Part shown: piece after piece, positions 1-7,124 of the stretch | Numbering within the stretch: the first letter of the stretch is position 1 | Layout: each line of letters starts with the position of its first letter | NCBI GenBank assembly: GCA_965368585.1 | Contig: CBDUNM010000196.1 | Coordinates: 1-8,626, forward strand | Direction of reading: 5' to 3' | DNA length: 8,626 bases | Source: JARRQB01 sp965368585 | Lineage (GTDB): Bacteria; Pseudomonadota; Gammaproteobacteria; Chromatiales; Chromatiaceae | Position numbers and translations under genes: made by a program | The notes under the pieces: model-generated | Seen by the model: only the letters and a program-made list of their open reading frames with translations | Told to the model about the DNA's origin: nothing | Database searches by the model: none

Positions 1-924
1 ATGACTAATGGCGATCTTGAAGCGCTCGTGGAAACGTCCGACGAGTGGATCAGAGAACGCACCGGCATTGTCAAGCGGCACATCGCCGCCGCGGGCGAGA
101 CAACCTGCGATCTGGCTGAAAAAGCGTCGCTCCTGGCACTAGAGGCGGCTGGTCGCAGCGCGCGCGATGTGGACCTGATCGTCCTTGGGACTACGACACC
201 GGACAAGATATTCCCGAGCACCGCGTGCTTGTTGCAGCAGCGTCTGGATATCCATGGTTGTCCAGCATTCGACGTACAGGCGGTTTGTACAGGGTTCGTG
301 TATGCAATGGGTGTCGCGGAAAAATTCGTCCGCACAGGGTCATCGAAATGCGCCTTGGTGGTCGGCGCCGAAACCTTCTCGCGGCTGCTTGATTGGAACG
401 ATCGCACGACCTCGGTGTTGTTCGGTGACGGTGCGGGTGCGGTGGTGTTGGAAGCCTCAGATACACCGGGGGTACTTTCGACACACCTGCACGCTGATGG
501 CGCGTACGAACGATTGCTGCACGTCCCGGGCGGTGTCTCCCGTGGATACGACCTGCAGGACGAGGACGGTGACCCGCGTTTCGTCGCGATGCGGGGTAAC
601 GAAGTTTTCAAGATGGCGGTCAATACGCTGGGCCGCATCGTTGACGAAACCCTGAGCGCAAATGGTCTTAAAAAGTCCGATATCGACTGGTTGGTTCCGC
701 ATCAGGCCAACATCAGGATTATTCAGGCGACCGCTCGAAAGTTGAACATGGATATGGAACGGGTGGTCGTTACCGTCGATCAGCACGGCAATACCTCGGC
801 GGCATCGGTGCCCATGGCGTTGGATGTCGCGGTGCGCGACGGACGTATCAAACCGGGTGAGACCTTGCTGCTGGAGGCCTTTGGTGGCGGATTCACCTGG
901 GGATCCATACTCGTGAAATATTGA
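1..924 (+). CDS. fabH: 3-oxoacyl-ACP synthase III (KAS III), 5' end cut off by window
   Basis: FabH condenses acetyl-CoA with malonyl-ACP to start type II fatty-acid synthesis in the cytoplasm. The 307 visible residues align from memory with E. coli FabH (317 aa) starting near its residue 17, so the ATG at position 1 is most likely an internal Met and about 16 N-terminal residues lie left of the window. The catalytic triad is complete: Cys96 in DVQAVCTGF, His234 in LVPHQAN and Asn264 in HGNTSAAS, matching E. coli Cys112, His244 and Asn274. The glycine-rich C-terminal GGGFTWGS is also present. A loop around residues 177-193 is a few residues longer than in E. coli. The gene ends in TGA. plsX would be expected upstream, and fabD, expected downstream, is absent. 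Family assignment is secure. Confidence 0.97.
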   Translation: MTNGDLEALVETSDEWIRERTGIVKRHIAAAGETTCDLAEKASLLALEAAGRSARDVDLIVLGTTTPDKIFPSTACLLQQRLDIHGCPAFDVQAVCTGFVYAMGVAEKFVRTGSSKCALVVGAETFSRLLDWNDRTTSVLFGDGAGAVVLEASDTPGVLSTHLHADGAYERLLHVPGGVSRGYDLQDEDGDPRFVAMRGNEVFKMAVNTLGRIVDETLSANGLKKSDIDWLVPHQANIRIIQATARKLNMDMERVVVTVDQHGNTSAASVPMALDVAVRDGRIKPGETLLLEAFGGGFTWGSILVKY

Positions 925-1039
925 TTCGAAATTCAGAATCGATTCGTAAAGAATGGCCGTTCTCAAGCAAGCAGAATATGCACCATGGTGAAGTTGAACA
1001 CGGATCCCGTGGGTTCGTTCGATTCATTGGAGATGATCA
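925..1039 (+). other. fabH-fabG gap where fabD is normally found
   Basis: These 115 bp separate fabH from fabG. In most gammaproteobacterial fab clusters the roughly 930-bp fabD gene sits here. No FabD active-site motif (GxSxG) or N-terminal PGQGSQ motif is seen in any + frame. The fabH frame reopens after its TGA and stays open for 40 codons to a TGA at 1045-1047 that overlaps the fabG start. Its last residues (SFDSLEMISV) vaguely resemble the DxxSLExA tail of many FabD proteins, which is suggestive only. The gap also has a small inverted repeat GATTC/GAATC at 923-940 and a 10-bp palindrome CACCATGGTG at 981-990. No convincing promoter or terminator was found. Confidence 0.6.
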
Positions 1040-1780
1040 GTGTCTGAGCCACATGTCGCGCTGGTAACCGGATCAAGCCGGGGTATTGGCCGCGCTATCG
1101 CCGATGTCCTGGGCCGCGGCGGAATGACGGTGATCGGCACGGCGACGAGCGCGGCCGGTGCAGAGGCGATCACGGCGCATTTGAAATCAAACGCAATCGC
1201 CGGCCGAGGGTTGACCCTGGATGTCAGCGACACCGCATCGGTTGACGCGGTCGTCAAACGGATTTCCGGGGAATACGGCGCGGTTACGGTTCTGGTGAAC
1301 AATGCGGGTATCACGCGCGACAATCTGTTGCTGCGGATGAAGGAAGAGGAATGGGAAAGCGTCGTCAATACAAACCTTTCTTCGCTGTACCGCGTGTGCA
1401 AAGCCTGTCTGCGCGGCATGACCAAGGCACGGTATGGCAGAATTGTAAACATCGCCTCGGTTGTCGGGCTGAGTGGGAATCCGGGGCAAACCAACTACTC
1501 GGCCGCCAAGGCGGGTATGATCGGTTTTACCAAGTCGCTGGCGCGCGAGGTTGGTTCGCGAGGCATCACCGTGAACGCCGTAGCGCCCGGGTTTATCGAC
1601 ACCGACATGACGCGTGAGTTGAGCGACGAACAAAGAGCCGCCTTGCTGGCCGGAATACCTCTCGGTCGTCTCGGCGATTGCAAGGAGATTGCCGATGCCG
1701 TCGCCTTTCTGGCCTCTGATGCAGCCGCCTACATTACGGGCGAGACGATCAACGTGAACGGCGGCATGTACATGGCTTGA
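1040..1780 (+). CDS. fabG: 3-oxoacyl-ACP reductase FabG
   Basis: FabG carries out the NADPH-dependent reduction of 3-oxoacyl-ACP to (R)-3-hydroxyacyl-ACP, the first reductive step of fatty-acid elongation. The 246-aa protein is a classical short-chain dehydrogenase of the usual length. It has the cofactor motif TGSSRGIG at residues 10-17, NNAG at 87-90, Asn112, catalytic Ser140 in NIASVVG, and the YxxxK pair Tyr153/Lys157. The C-terminal NVNGGMYM is typical of FabG. The start is GTG at 1040, supported by GGAG at 1029-1032 with a 7-nt spacer and by alignment of the N-terminus just before the Rossmann strand. The position between fabH and acpP supports FabG over other SDR enzymes. The gene before it is fabH rather than the expected fabD. 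Confidence 0.97.
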   Translation: MSEPHVALVTGSSRGIGRAIADVLGRGGMTVIGTATSAAGAEAITAHLKSNAIAGRGLTLDVSDTASVDAVVKRISGEYGAVTVLVNNAGITRDNLLLRMKEEEWESVVNTNLSSLYRVCKACLRGMTKARYGRIVNIASVVGLSGNPGQTNYSAAKAGMIGFTKSLAREVGSRGITVNAVAPGFIDTDMTRELSDEQRAALLAGIPLGRLGDCKEIADAVAFLASDAAAYITGETINVNGGMYMA

Positions 1781-1793
1781 GGGAATACCCGAA

Positions 1794-1812
1794 TATCGGT
1801 CAACGACCGATG
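1794..1812 (+). terminator. Hairpin just after fabG (possible weak terminator or mRNA 3'-end structure)
   Basis: ATCGGTC (1795-1801) and GACCGAT (1805-1811) form a perfect 7-bp stem with an AAC loop, extendable by one T-G wobble. It begins about 14 nt after the fabG stop and lies upstream of the putative acpP promoter. The downstream sequence GAGCTTCTG is not a real T-tract, so efficient intrinsic termination is doubtful. It could instead stabilise the upstream mRNA end or serve as a processing site. Confidence 0.45.
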
Positions 1813-1843
1813 AGCTTCTGTACCCGGGGGGTCAGAATTACCT

Positions 1844-1871
1844 TTGATCCGGCCGTTATTGCTAATACAAT
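1844..1871 (+). promoter_or_regulatory. Putative sigma70 promoter for acpP
   Basis: A -35-like TTGATC (1844-1849, 4/6 to consensus) is followed after 16 bp by TACAAT (1866-1871, 5/6 to the -10 consensus). It lies about 50 bp upstream of the acpP ATG in a locally AT-richer stretch between fabG and acpP. In E. coli acpP also has a promoter of its own inside the fab cluster, which supports the reading. The call rests on matching by eye only. Confidence 0.55.
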
Positions 1872-1923
1872 ACGGCTTCACCGCGTGGTGCCAAATCACG
1901 CAAATTCGGAGGAAATAAACGAG

Positions 1924-2157
1924 ATGAGCACCATCGAAGAACGCGTAAAGAAAATTGTCGTAGAGCAGCTTGGGGTCAAAGAAGAAGAAGTGACCTCCGA
2001 AGCTTCCTTCGTCGATGACCTTGGCGCTGACTCTCTGGACACTGTTGAACTAGTGATGGCCCTCGAAGAGGAATTCGAAACCGAGATTCCTGATGAAGAG
2101 GCGGAAAAGATCACCACTGTTCAGCAAGCAATCGACTACGTCCAAGCGCATAGTTGA
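1924..2157 (+). CDS. acpP: Acyl carrier protein
   Basis: AcpP is the small acidic carrier that holds growing acyl chains on a 4'-phosphopantetheine arm and hands them to the Fab enzymes and to lipid and cofactor pathways. The 77-aa product matches the family length and is very acidic, with many Glu and Asp. The attachment site is Ser37 in GADSLDTVEL, the signature recognised by AcpS. The start at 1924 is fixed by a strong ribosome binding site GGAGGA (1908-1913, 10-nt spacer) and by family length. An in-frame TTG at 1777 would add 49 unrelated residues and is rejected. Flanking hairpins and an own promoter suggest a separate abundant transcript. Confidence 0.98.
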   Translation: MSTIEERVKKIVVEQLGVKEEEVTSEASFVDDLGADSLDTVELVMALEEEFETEIPDEEAEKITTVQQAIDYVQAHS

Positions 2158-2178
2158 CGAGGTGCATTGCGTCAATTC

Positions 2179-2226
2179 ATGGCCGCCGATCCCAAGTATG
2201 GTTGGAATCGCGGCCATCTTGTTTTG
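2179..2226 (+). terminator. Terminator or attenuator between acpP and fabF
   Basis: ATGGCCG (2179-2185) pairs with CGGCCAT (2211-2217). After one bulged C, CGAT (2187-2190) pairs with ATCG (2207-2210), and an inner CCAA/TTGG helix closes the loop. The stem is followed at once by CTTGTTTTG, a T-rich run. This is a good intrinsic-terminator layout 22 nt after the acpP stop. fabF lacks an obvious own promoter downstream of it, so partial read-through (attenuation) is likelier than a full stop. Confidence 0.65.
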
Positions 2227-2257
2227 AATCTCGGCACACGCGAAAGGTGTTCCTTAG

Positions 2258-3502
2258 ATGTCTGACAGAAGAATTGTGATTACCGGACTCGGGCTTGTCG
2301 CCCCGGTCGGGTTGGATGTGGCAAGTTCCTGGGACAATCTCCTCGCAGGAAAAAGCGGGATCAAGCCGATTACACATTTCGATGTGGAACCTTTCAGCGT
2401 GCGATTCGGTGGTCCTATCTACGGGCTGGACCTGGAACGGTACGTGTCCAAGAAAGAAGCCAAGAAGATGGACCCGTTCATTCATTACGGAATGGCTGCC
2501 GGCATACAGGCGATCGAAGACGCGGGATTGGAAGTGACGGACGAAAATGCCGAACGCATCGGAGTCGCCGTCGGCTCCGGCATCGGCGGCATCGGCGGCA
2601 TCGAGGCAGGATACCACGCCTATTTCCATGGCGGTCCACGCAAGATCTCGCCCTTTTTCGTACCCGCAAACATCATCAACATGGTGGCGGGTAATTTGTC
2701 GATTCGCTACGGTTTGAAGGGGCCGAACATCTCCATCGTCTCCGCGTGCAGCACAGGTGCCCACAACATCGCAGACGCCATGCGCATGATCCAATTCGGC
2801 ACGGTCGACGTCATGGTCGCGGGTGGTGCTGAAATGGCCACGACACCGACCGGACTTGGCGGATTTGCGGCGGCTCGAGCACTTTCGACCCGCAACGACG
2901 ATCCCGAGGGTGCCAGCCGCCCGTGGGACCGTGACCGCGACGGGTTCGTGCTGAGCGACGGCGCGGGTGTGCTGGTGGTGGAAGAACTGGAGCACGCCAA
3001 GGCGCGTGGCGCGCGGATATATGCCGAGTTGGTTGGTGTGGCGATGAACTCCGATGCCTATCACATGACAGCGCCGTCGCCGAACGGTGAAGGCGCCGCG
3101 CAATGCATGCGATTGGCTTTACGGGACGCCGGTGCGAACCCTGAGGAGGTTGACTACATCAATGCGCACGGCACCTCGACGCCCGCCGGCGACGTCGCAG
3201 AAACCATGGCGGTCAAGTCGGCCTTCGGAGATCATGCGCGCAAACTCGCGATCAGCTCGACCAAATCCATGACGGGTCACATGCTGGGCGCCGCGGGCGG
3301 CGCTGAAGCCGTGTTCACCACTCTGGCGGTCTATCACCAAGTCGTGCCGCCAACCCTAAACCTCGACAATCCAGACGAGCAATGCGATCTCGATTACGTG
3401 CCACGCACCGCCCGTGAAATGAAGCTCGAACTCGCCTTGACGAATTCTTTTGGATTCGGCGGCACCAACGGCACTCTGGCGATACGGCGCTTCGCCAGAT
3501 AG
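2258..3502 (+). CDS. fabF: 3-oxoacyl-ACP synthase II (KAS II)
   Basis: FabF condenses malonyl-ACP with acyl-ACP during chain elongation; in E. coli it also drives the 16:1 to 18:1 step that tunes membrane fluidity with temperature. The 414-aa protein has the usual FabF length. The thiolase-fold active site is complete: nucleophile Cys164 in VSACSTGAH, His304 in NAHGTSTPAGD and His341 in KSMTGHMLGAAG, plus the C-terminal NSFGFGGTN loop. The NAHGTSTPAGD wording favours FabF over FabB. The start ATG at 2258 has AGGTG at 2245-2249 with an 8-nt spacer. Its place after acpP matches the standard fab order. Expression may depend on read-through of the hairpin upstream. Confidence 0.97.
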   Translation: MSDRRIVITGLGLVAPVGLDVASSWDNLLAGKSGIKPITHFDVEPFSVRFGGPIYGLDLERYVSKKEAKKMDPFIHYGMAAGIQAIEDAGLEVTDENAERIGVAVGSGIGGIGGIEAGYHAYFHGGPRKISPFFVPANIINMVAGNLSIRYGLKGPNISIVSACSTGAHNIADAMRMIQFGTVDVMVAGGAEMATTPTGLGGFAAARALSTRNDDPEGASRPWDRDRDGFVLSDGAGVLVVEELEHAKARGARIYAELVGVAMNSDAYHMTAPSPNGEGAAQCMRLALRDAGANPEEVDYINAHGTSTPAGDVAETMAVKSAFGDHARKLAISSTKSMTGHMLGAAGGAEAVFTTLAVYHQVVPPTLNLDNPDEQCDLDYVPRTAREMKLELALTNSFGFGGTNGTLAIRRFAR

Positions 3503-3631
3503 CAGGCAGGCTGCCAAGAGTACGCCCGGGAGCAATGACCCGCTTGGTGTGAAGATTATTACCGGCTACTCAAATATCGCACGCGAACCAACGACCACTC
3601 GATCGACGCGCCCGACGACAGGCGGCATTCC
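3503..3631 (+). other. fabF-pabC gap with a small open frame ending on the pabC start
   Basis: This 129-bp gap has no recognised gene. A small frame from GTG 3549 (28 codons) ends at TGA 3633-3635, overlapping the pabC GTG as GTGA. It has no good ribosome binding site: GGGAG lies 16 nt away. It is therefore more likely chance than a leader peptide. GGCAG/CTGCC just after the fabF stop is an inverted repeat with a one-base centre and no T-tract. A promoter-like TTGGTG at 3544-3549 has no good -10 partner. Confidence 0.4.
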
Positions 3632-4468
3632 GTGAGCAGTAGTCGGGGTGCTGCATTGATCAACGGCCAGCCGGCCGCGCTGATTTCGCTGGATGACCGA
3701 GGCCTGACATACGGTGACGGCTTGTTCGAAACGGTGGCGATCGTCGACGGCGTAGCGTGCTTATGGCAGCGACACATGGACCGTTTGCGTCATGGGTGCG
3801 AGCGACTTCGGATACCCATGCGCGATGCTGGCAGCCTGCGGCGAGAAGCCGACGCGATCAGTTCTGGAGTCGAATGCGGCGTGTTGAAGATTGTCGTCAC
3901 CCGAGGAATAGGGGGACGGGGCTATCGAATGCCACTGCAGGCAACTCCGACCTGGATTCTGCGTCTTTTCCCCTGGCCGGATACCGATCGTTACACGGAC
4001 CCGCAGGGGCTGCGCGTCAGGTTGTGTGAAACCCCCATATCCTGTAATGCCGCTCTGGCGGGCCTCAAGCATTTGGGTCGGCTCGATAATGTACTGGCGC
4101 GATCGGAGTGGTCGGATGCAGCGATCGCCGAAGGTCTGATGCGAGACATCTACGGCAATATCGTAGAAGGCACGCAAAGCAATATATTCCTGGAGTCCGG
4201 TGCGGACCTGGTTACGCCGTCGCTGGCAGTCGGTGGGGTTGCGGGTGTCGTGCGCGCGATGATCATGGATCTCGCGGCGGCATTGGGTAGGCCGGTGCGC
4301 GAGCGCGAAGTTTCCGTGAACGATGTCCAAACCGCACGTGCGCTGTACCTCACGAACTCGATCATGGGTATTCGTAGGGTTTGCGCTGTGGGCGAGCAGA
4401 GGTTTGCTAACGCTCAACCTTTACACCCTGTGATCGCACAGGCACTCGATCAGGTATTCAGAGCCTGA
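3632..4468 (+). CDS. pabC: Aminodeoxychorismate lyase (PLP fold type IV)
   Basis: PabC splits 4-amino-4-deoxychorismate into p-aminobenzoate and pyruvate for folate synthesis, using pyridoxal phosphate. The 278-aa protein is close to the E. coli length and shows the family landmarks: LINGQ near the N-terminus, DRGLTYGDGLFET at 22-34, GVLKIVVTRGIGGRGY at 83-98, the PLP lysine Lys146 in LAGLKHLGRLDNV, and Glu179 with N184 in the VEGTQSNIF cofactor loop. The nearby D-amino-acid and branched-chain aminotransferases share this fold, but position between fabF and mltG and the KHLxRLxxVL motif fit PabC. The GTG start at 3632 has a weak AGGCGG (3620-3625) and places LINGQ at the family position. Confidence 0.94.
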   Translation: MSSSRGAALINGQPAALISLDDRGLTYGDGLFETVAIVDGVACLWQRHMDRLRHGCERLRIPMRDAGSLRREADAISSGVECGVLKIVVTRGIGGRGYRMPLQATPTWILRLFPWPDTDRYTDPQGLRVRLCETPISCNAALAGLKHLGRLDNVLARSEWSDAAIAEGLMRDIYGNIVEGTQSNIFLESGADLVTPSLAVGGVAGVVRAMIMDLAAALGRPVREREVSVNDVQTARALYLTNSIMGIRRVCAVGEQRFANAQPLHPVIAQALDQVFRA

Positions 4469-4508
4469 TCGGTCCCGCGCGTCAATTTTGAGAGCAGAGA
4501 AACAGTAC

Positions 4509-5513
4509 ATGCTGCATCGGTTGATAGGGTTCCTGATACTTGCTGCGAGTATCGCGACAGCGTGGGTCTGGATGAACTATCGTGAATTCGTGGAAACACC
4601 GCTTGCGATTCCCGATTCGGGTGTTATTTACGAGGTCAAGTCAGGTGCCACTGTCGGTGCAGTGGGACGGGACCTGGCGCAGATGGGATTGCTGTCGAAC
4701 GCGAGATGGTTGTCCTGGTACGCGCGTTGGAAACAACAGGCTCAATTGATCAAAGCGGGTGAATACCGCCTCGAAAAGGGCCTGACACCTCCCGCGCTGC
4801 TCGGCGTGTTGATCTCGGGACGATCGATAGAACACACGCTCACTTTGATCGAAGGGTGGAATTTTCGACAGGTCAGGGCTGCGATCGAAGGTCACGAAAT
4901 ACTTGCGCAGACACTGAAAGGGCTTAGCGATGATGCGGTGATGAGCGCATTGGGCCACGCCGATGAGCATCCGGAAGGACGGTTTTTTCCGGACACCTAC
5001 TCTTTTCCGCGCGGTACGACTGACCTCGAGTTTCTGTCGCGGGCGTACGACCGAATGGCGCTGGAACTCGCCAACGCATGGCGCGAGAAGAACGCGAACC
5101 TACCGCTGAAAACCGCGTATGAGGCGTTAATCCTGGCGTCTATTGTCGAGAAGGAGACCGGCGTCCCGTCGGAACGGCCGGCAATTGCAGGTGTGTTTAT
5201 TCGACGATTGCAACGGGGGATGAAGCTGCAGACGGATCCGACGGTGATTTACGGCATGGGTGAAAGCTTCGACGGCAACATCAGACGCGCAGATTTGCGG
5301 GACAACACGCCCTACAATACCTACGTGATCAGCGGACTGCCGCCGACCCCGATCTGTATGCCGGGGAAAGCGGCATTGCTTGCGACCGTCAAGCCGGCCG
5401 GTGGCGAGGAACTCTATTTCGTCGCACGGGGCGACGGCAGTCATCAGTTTTCGCCGACCTTGACCGAACACAATAAAGCCGTTAGAAAATACCAACTCAA
5501 GCAGCAGCCGTGA
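4509..5513 (+). CDS. mltG: Endolytic murein transglycosylase MltG (YceG family)
   Basis: MltG cuts nascent glycan strands in the periplasm and is thought to set their length by ending polymerisation. From ATG 4509 the protein has 334 aa: one N-terminal membrane anchor (about residues 5-23), a LysM-like region (about 40-105), then the YceG catalytic domain. Conserved stretches include EGRFFPDTYSFP at 156-167, ASIVEKETG at 210-218 (E214 or E216 corresponds to catalytic Glu218 of E. coli), LQTDPTVIYGMG at 240-251 and PYNTYVISGLPP at 268-279. A TTG at 4488 would add seven residues but has no ribosome binding site, whereas AGAGAA (4496-4501) sits 7 nt before the ATG. The stop overlaps the tmk start by 4 nt (GTGA). 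Confidence 0.95.
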   Translation: MLHRLIGFLILAASIATAWVWMNYREFVETPLAIPDSGVIYEVKSGATVGAVGRDLAQMGLLSNARWLSWYARWKQQAQLIKAGEYRLEKGLTPPALLGVLISGRSIEHTLTLIEGWNFRQVRAAIEGHEILAQTLKGLSDDAVMSALGHADEHPEGRFFPDTYSFPRGTTDLEFLSRAYDRMALELANAWREKNANLPLKTAYEALILASIVEKETGVPSERPAIAGVFIRRLQRGMKLQTDPTVIYGMGESFDGNIRRADLRDNTPYNTYVISGLPPTPICMPGKAALLATVKPAGGEELYFVARGDGSHQFSPTLTEHNKAVRKYQLKQQP

Positions 5514-6151
5514 ACATTCAGCGTCGTGGGCAATTCATTACGATCGAAGGGATCGAGGGCGCCGGCAAGACGACCTGCCTGCGCGTCTTGTCAGCGCATC
5601 TTACCTACCACGGGATCCCGTTCGTCGAGACCCGGGAACCAGGCGGTACCGAACTCGGCGAAGATCTGCGCAGATTGCTGCTCGGGCATAGCCACACCGG
5701 TATGGCCGAGACGACCGAACTGCTGTTGATGTTCGCGGCGCGCTCGGAGCACATTCATGCGAAAATCGAACCCGCGTTGCGGGCAGGGACCTGGGTAGTT
5801 TGCGATCGCTTTACCGACGCTACCTACGCTTATCAGGGTGGTGGAAGGGGTCTCGACCGGGCACGTATCGCGACTCTGGAAACCCTTGTTCAAGGGGGAC
5901 TCAGGCCGGACTTGACCTTGTTGCTCGATTTGTCCGTGGAACTGGGATTGAGCCGTGCTGGCAAACGTTCAGCGCCGGATCGGTTCGAGCGCGAAACCCG
6001 ACCCTTTTTCGATCGCGTACGCGCCGCCTATCTCGATATCGCCACGGCGAACCCCGTTCGCGTCAAGCTGATCGATAGCGCTTTGTCGCAGCAAGAGGTG
6101 GCGCAAGCGCTAGTGACGCACCTGGATCGATTCATCCATAGTGTCCGCTGA
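5510..6151 (+). CDS. tmk: Thymidylate kinase
   Basis: Tmk phosphorylates dTMP to dTDP with ATP, an essential step to dTTP in the cytoplasm. The 213-aa protein has the family length. It shows the P-loop GIEGAGKTT at 14-22, TREPGG at 41-46, the Asp99-Arg100 pair of CDRFTDATYAYQGGGRG, and a LID region RAGKRSAPDRFERE at 149-162. Basic residues in the LID together with no Arg in the P-loop fit the E. coli-like class of TMPK. The GTG start overlaps the mltG stop (GTGA), which suggests translational coupling, and no clear ribosome binding site is present. The 3' end overlaps holB by 11 nt. Confidence 0.97.
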   Translation: MNIQRRGQFITIEGIEGAGKTTCLRVLSAHLTYHGIPFVETREPGGTELGEDLRRLLLGHSHTGMAETTELLLMFAARSEHIHAKIEPALRAGTWVVCDRFTDATYAYQGGGRGLDRARIATLETLVQGGLRPDLTLLLDLSVELGLSRAGKRSAPDRFERETRPFFDRVRAAYLDIATANPVRVKLIDSALSQQEVAQALVTHLDRFIHSVR

Positions 6152-7124
6152 ACGTCTACCCTGGCATGAGCCACTGTGGCACGCTCTGGTCAAGCTTGCG
6201 CGCAACGACCGCTTGCCTCACGCGCTGCTTTTGACCGGTCGTCCCGGCCTCGGCAAGACGCAGTTTGCCGCACGGGCGGCAGCCGCGCTGGTGTGCCGTC
6301 ATCCCGATGCGGCGGGCGACGCTTGTAACCAGTGCGCGGCGTGTCTTACCCGCAAAGCGGGTAGCTATCCCGATATCAAGATCATCGAGCCGGAACAAGT
6401 CGGAAAGCCGATTCGGATCGACGTCATTCGCGAGATGTCCGAGCGCAGCGTGCTGGCGGCCGAGGGCGACGGATACAAAGTGTTCATTTTGAATTTCGCA
6501 GACCAACTCACCCATGGTGCCGCCAACGCTTTATTGAAGACCCTGGAGGAGCCGACCAGCAGGTCGCTGCTGATGTTGGTGACGTCTCGGCCGGAGAAGC
6601 TGCCTGCAACCATCCGCAGCCGCTGCCAGCAACTACGATTTGGCGTTCCGGATGTAGCTGTTTCGCGCGCCTGGCTGGAGCAGCGGGACGGCGGAGCGGG
6701 AGCGATCGAGGTGCTCGACGCGGCGGGTGGCGCGCCTCTGCTCGCGTTGCAGATGACGTTGGACGGTTCCGCCGATCTGCTGGCGACTCTGCGCCACGAT
6801 GTGCGCCAGCTGGTCGACGAACGGACCAATCCGATCGCACTGGCCGCCAACTGGCAAAAACACGATCTCGAACTGGTCCTGAACTACCTGGGGCAGTGGA
6901 TAGTCGACCTGGTCCGGTTAAAGACCCTGCGCAACCCACCGCTATTATTCGATACAACCGAACGTGCCGATTTGCATCGACTGGCACAACGGATAGAATT
7001 TAACCGACTATTTCGATTGTTGGATGATCTGGCGACGACACGGCGTCGGTCAACCCACAATCTGAACCTGCAGCTGATCCTGGAGTATCATTTGACCGAG
7101 TTCGGTCGATTAACGGTACGATGA
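6141..7124 (+). CDS. holB: DNA polymerase III subunit delta prime
   Basis: HolB is part of the clamp loader that places the beta sliding clamp on DNA. The 327-aa protein has the AAA+ core with a P-loop GRPGLGKT at 33-40, a zinc site of four Cys (C52, C62, C65, C68), the NALLKTLEEP stretch at 129-138 and the SRC motif at 160-162, which supplies the arginine finger to the neighbouring subunit. In E. coli delta prime the P-loop is degenerate; here it looks intact, but the position beside tmk, the length and the motifs fit HolB better than DnaX. The start is GTG, with no strong ribosome binding site, inside the end of tmk. The stop TGA forms an ATGA with the next small frame. Confidence 0.95.
   Translation: MSAERLPWHEPLWHALVKLARNDRLPHALLLTGRPGLGKTQFAARAAAALVCRHPDAAGDACNQCAACLTRKAGSYPDIKIIEPEQVGKPIRIDVIREMSERSVLAAEGDGYKVFILNFADQLTHGAANALLKTLEEPTSRSLLMLVTSRPEKLPATIRSRCQQLRFGVPDVAVSRAWLEQRDGGAGAIEVLDAAGGAPLLALQMTLDGSADLLATLRHDVRQLVDERTNPIALAANWQKHDLELVLNYLGQWIVDLVRLKTLRNPPLLFDTTERADLHRLAQRIEFNRLFRLLDDLATTRRRSTHNLNLQLILEYHLTEFGRLTVR

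Noticed and set aside
981..990. Perfect 10-bp palindrome CACCATGGTG in the fabH-fabG gap
   Set aside because: It is short, has no second copy nearby, and cannot fold as a stable hairpin without a loop. It is not enough to call an operator.
1777..1923. In-frame extension of acpP by 49 codons starting at TTG 1777
   Set aside because: It shows no resemblance to ACP, makes the protein far too long, and skips the strong GGAGGA site just before ATG 1924.
2577..2604. Tandem 9-nt repeat of the GGCATCGGC type inside fabF
   Set aside because: It encodes the glycine-rich GSGIGGIGGIE stretch, which is close to the usual FabF sequence at this point.
2177..3103. Long antisense open frame over fabF
   Set aside because: It mirrors the codon bias of fabF and encodes a His/Arg-rich product with no domain. 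The same applies to the other antisense frames over fabH, holB and tatD.
4488..4508. TTG start for mltG seven codons earlier
   Set aside because: No ribosome binding site precedes it. The ATG at 4509 has one and leads straight into the membrane anchor.
7094..7107. Inverted repeat GACCGA/TCGGTC at the end of holB
   Set aside because: The 2-base centre leaves no workable hairpin loop, no T-tract follows, and it lies within the coding sequence.
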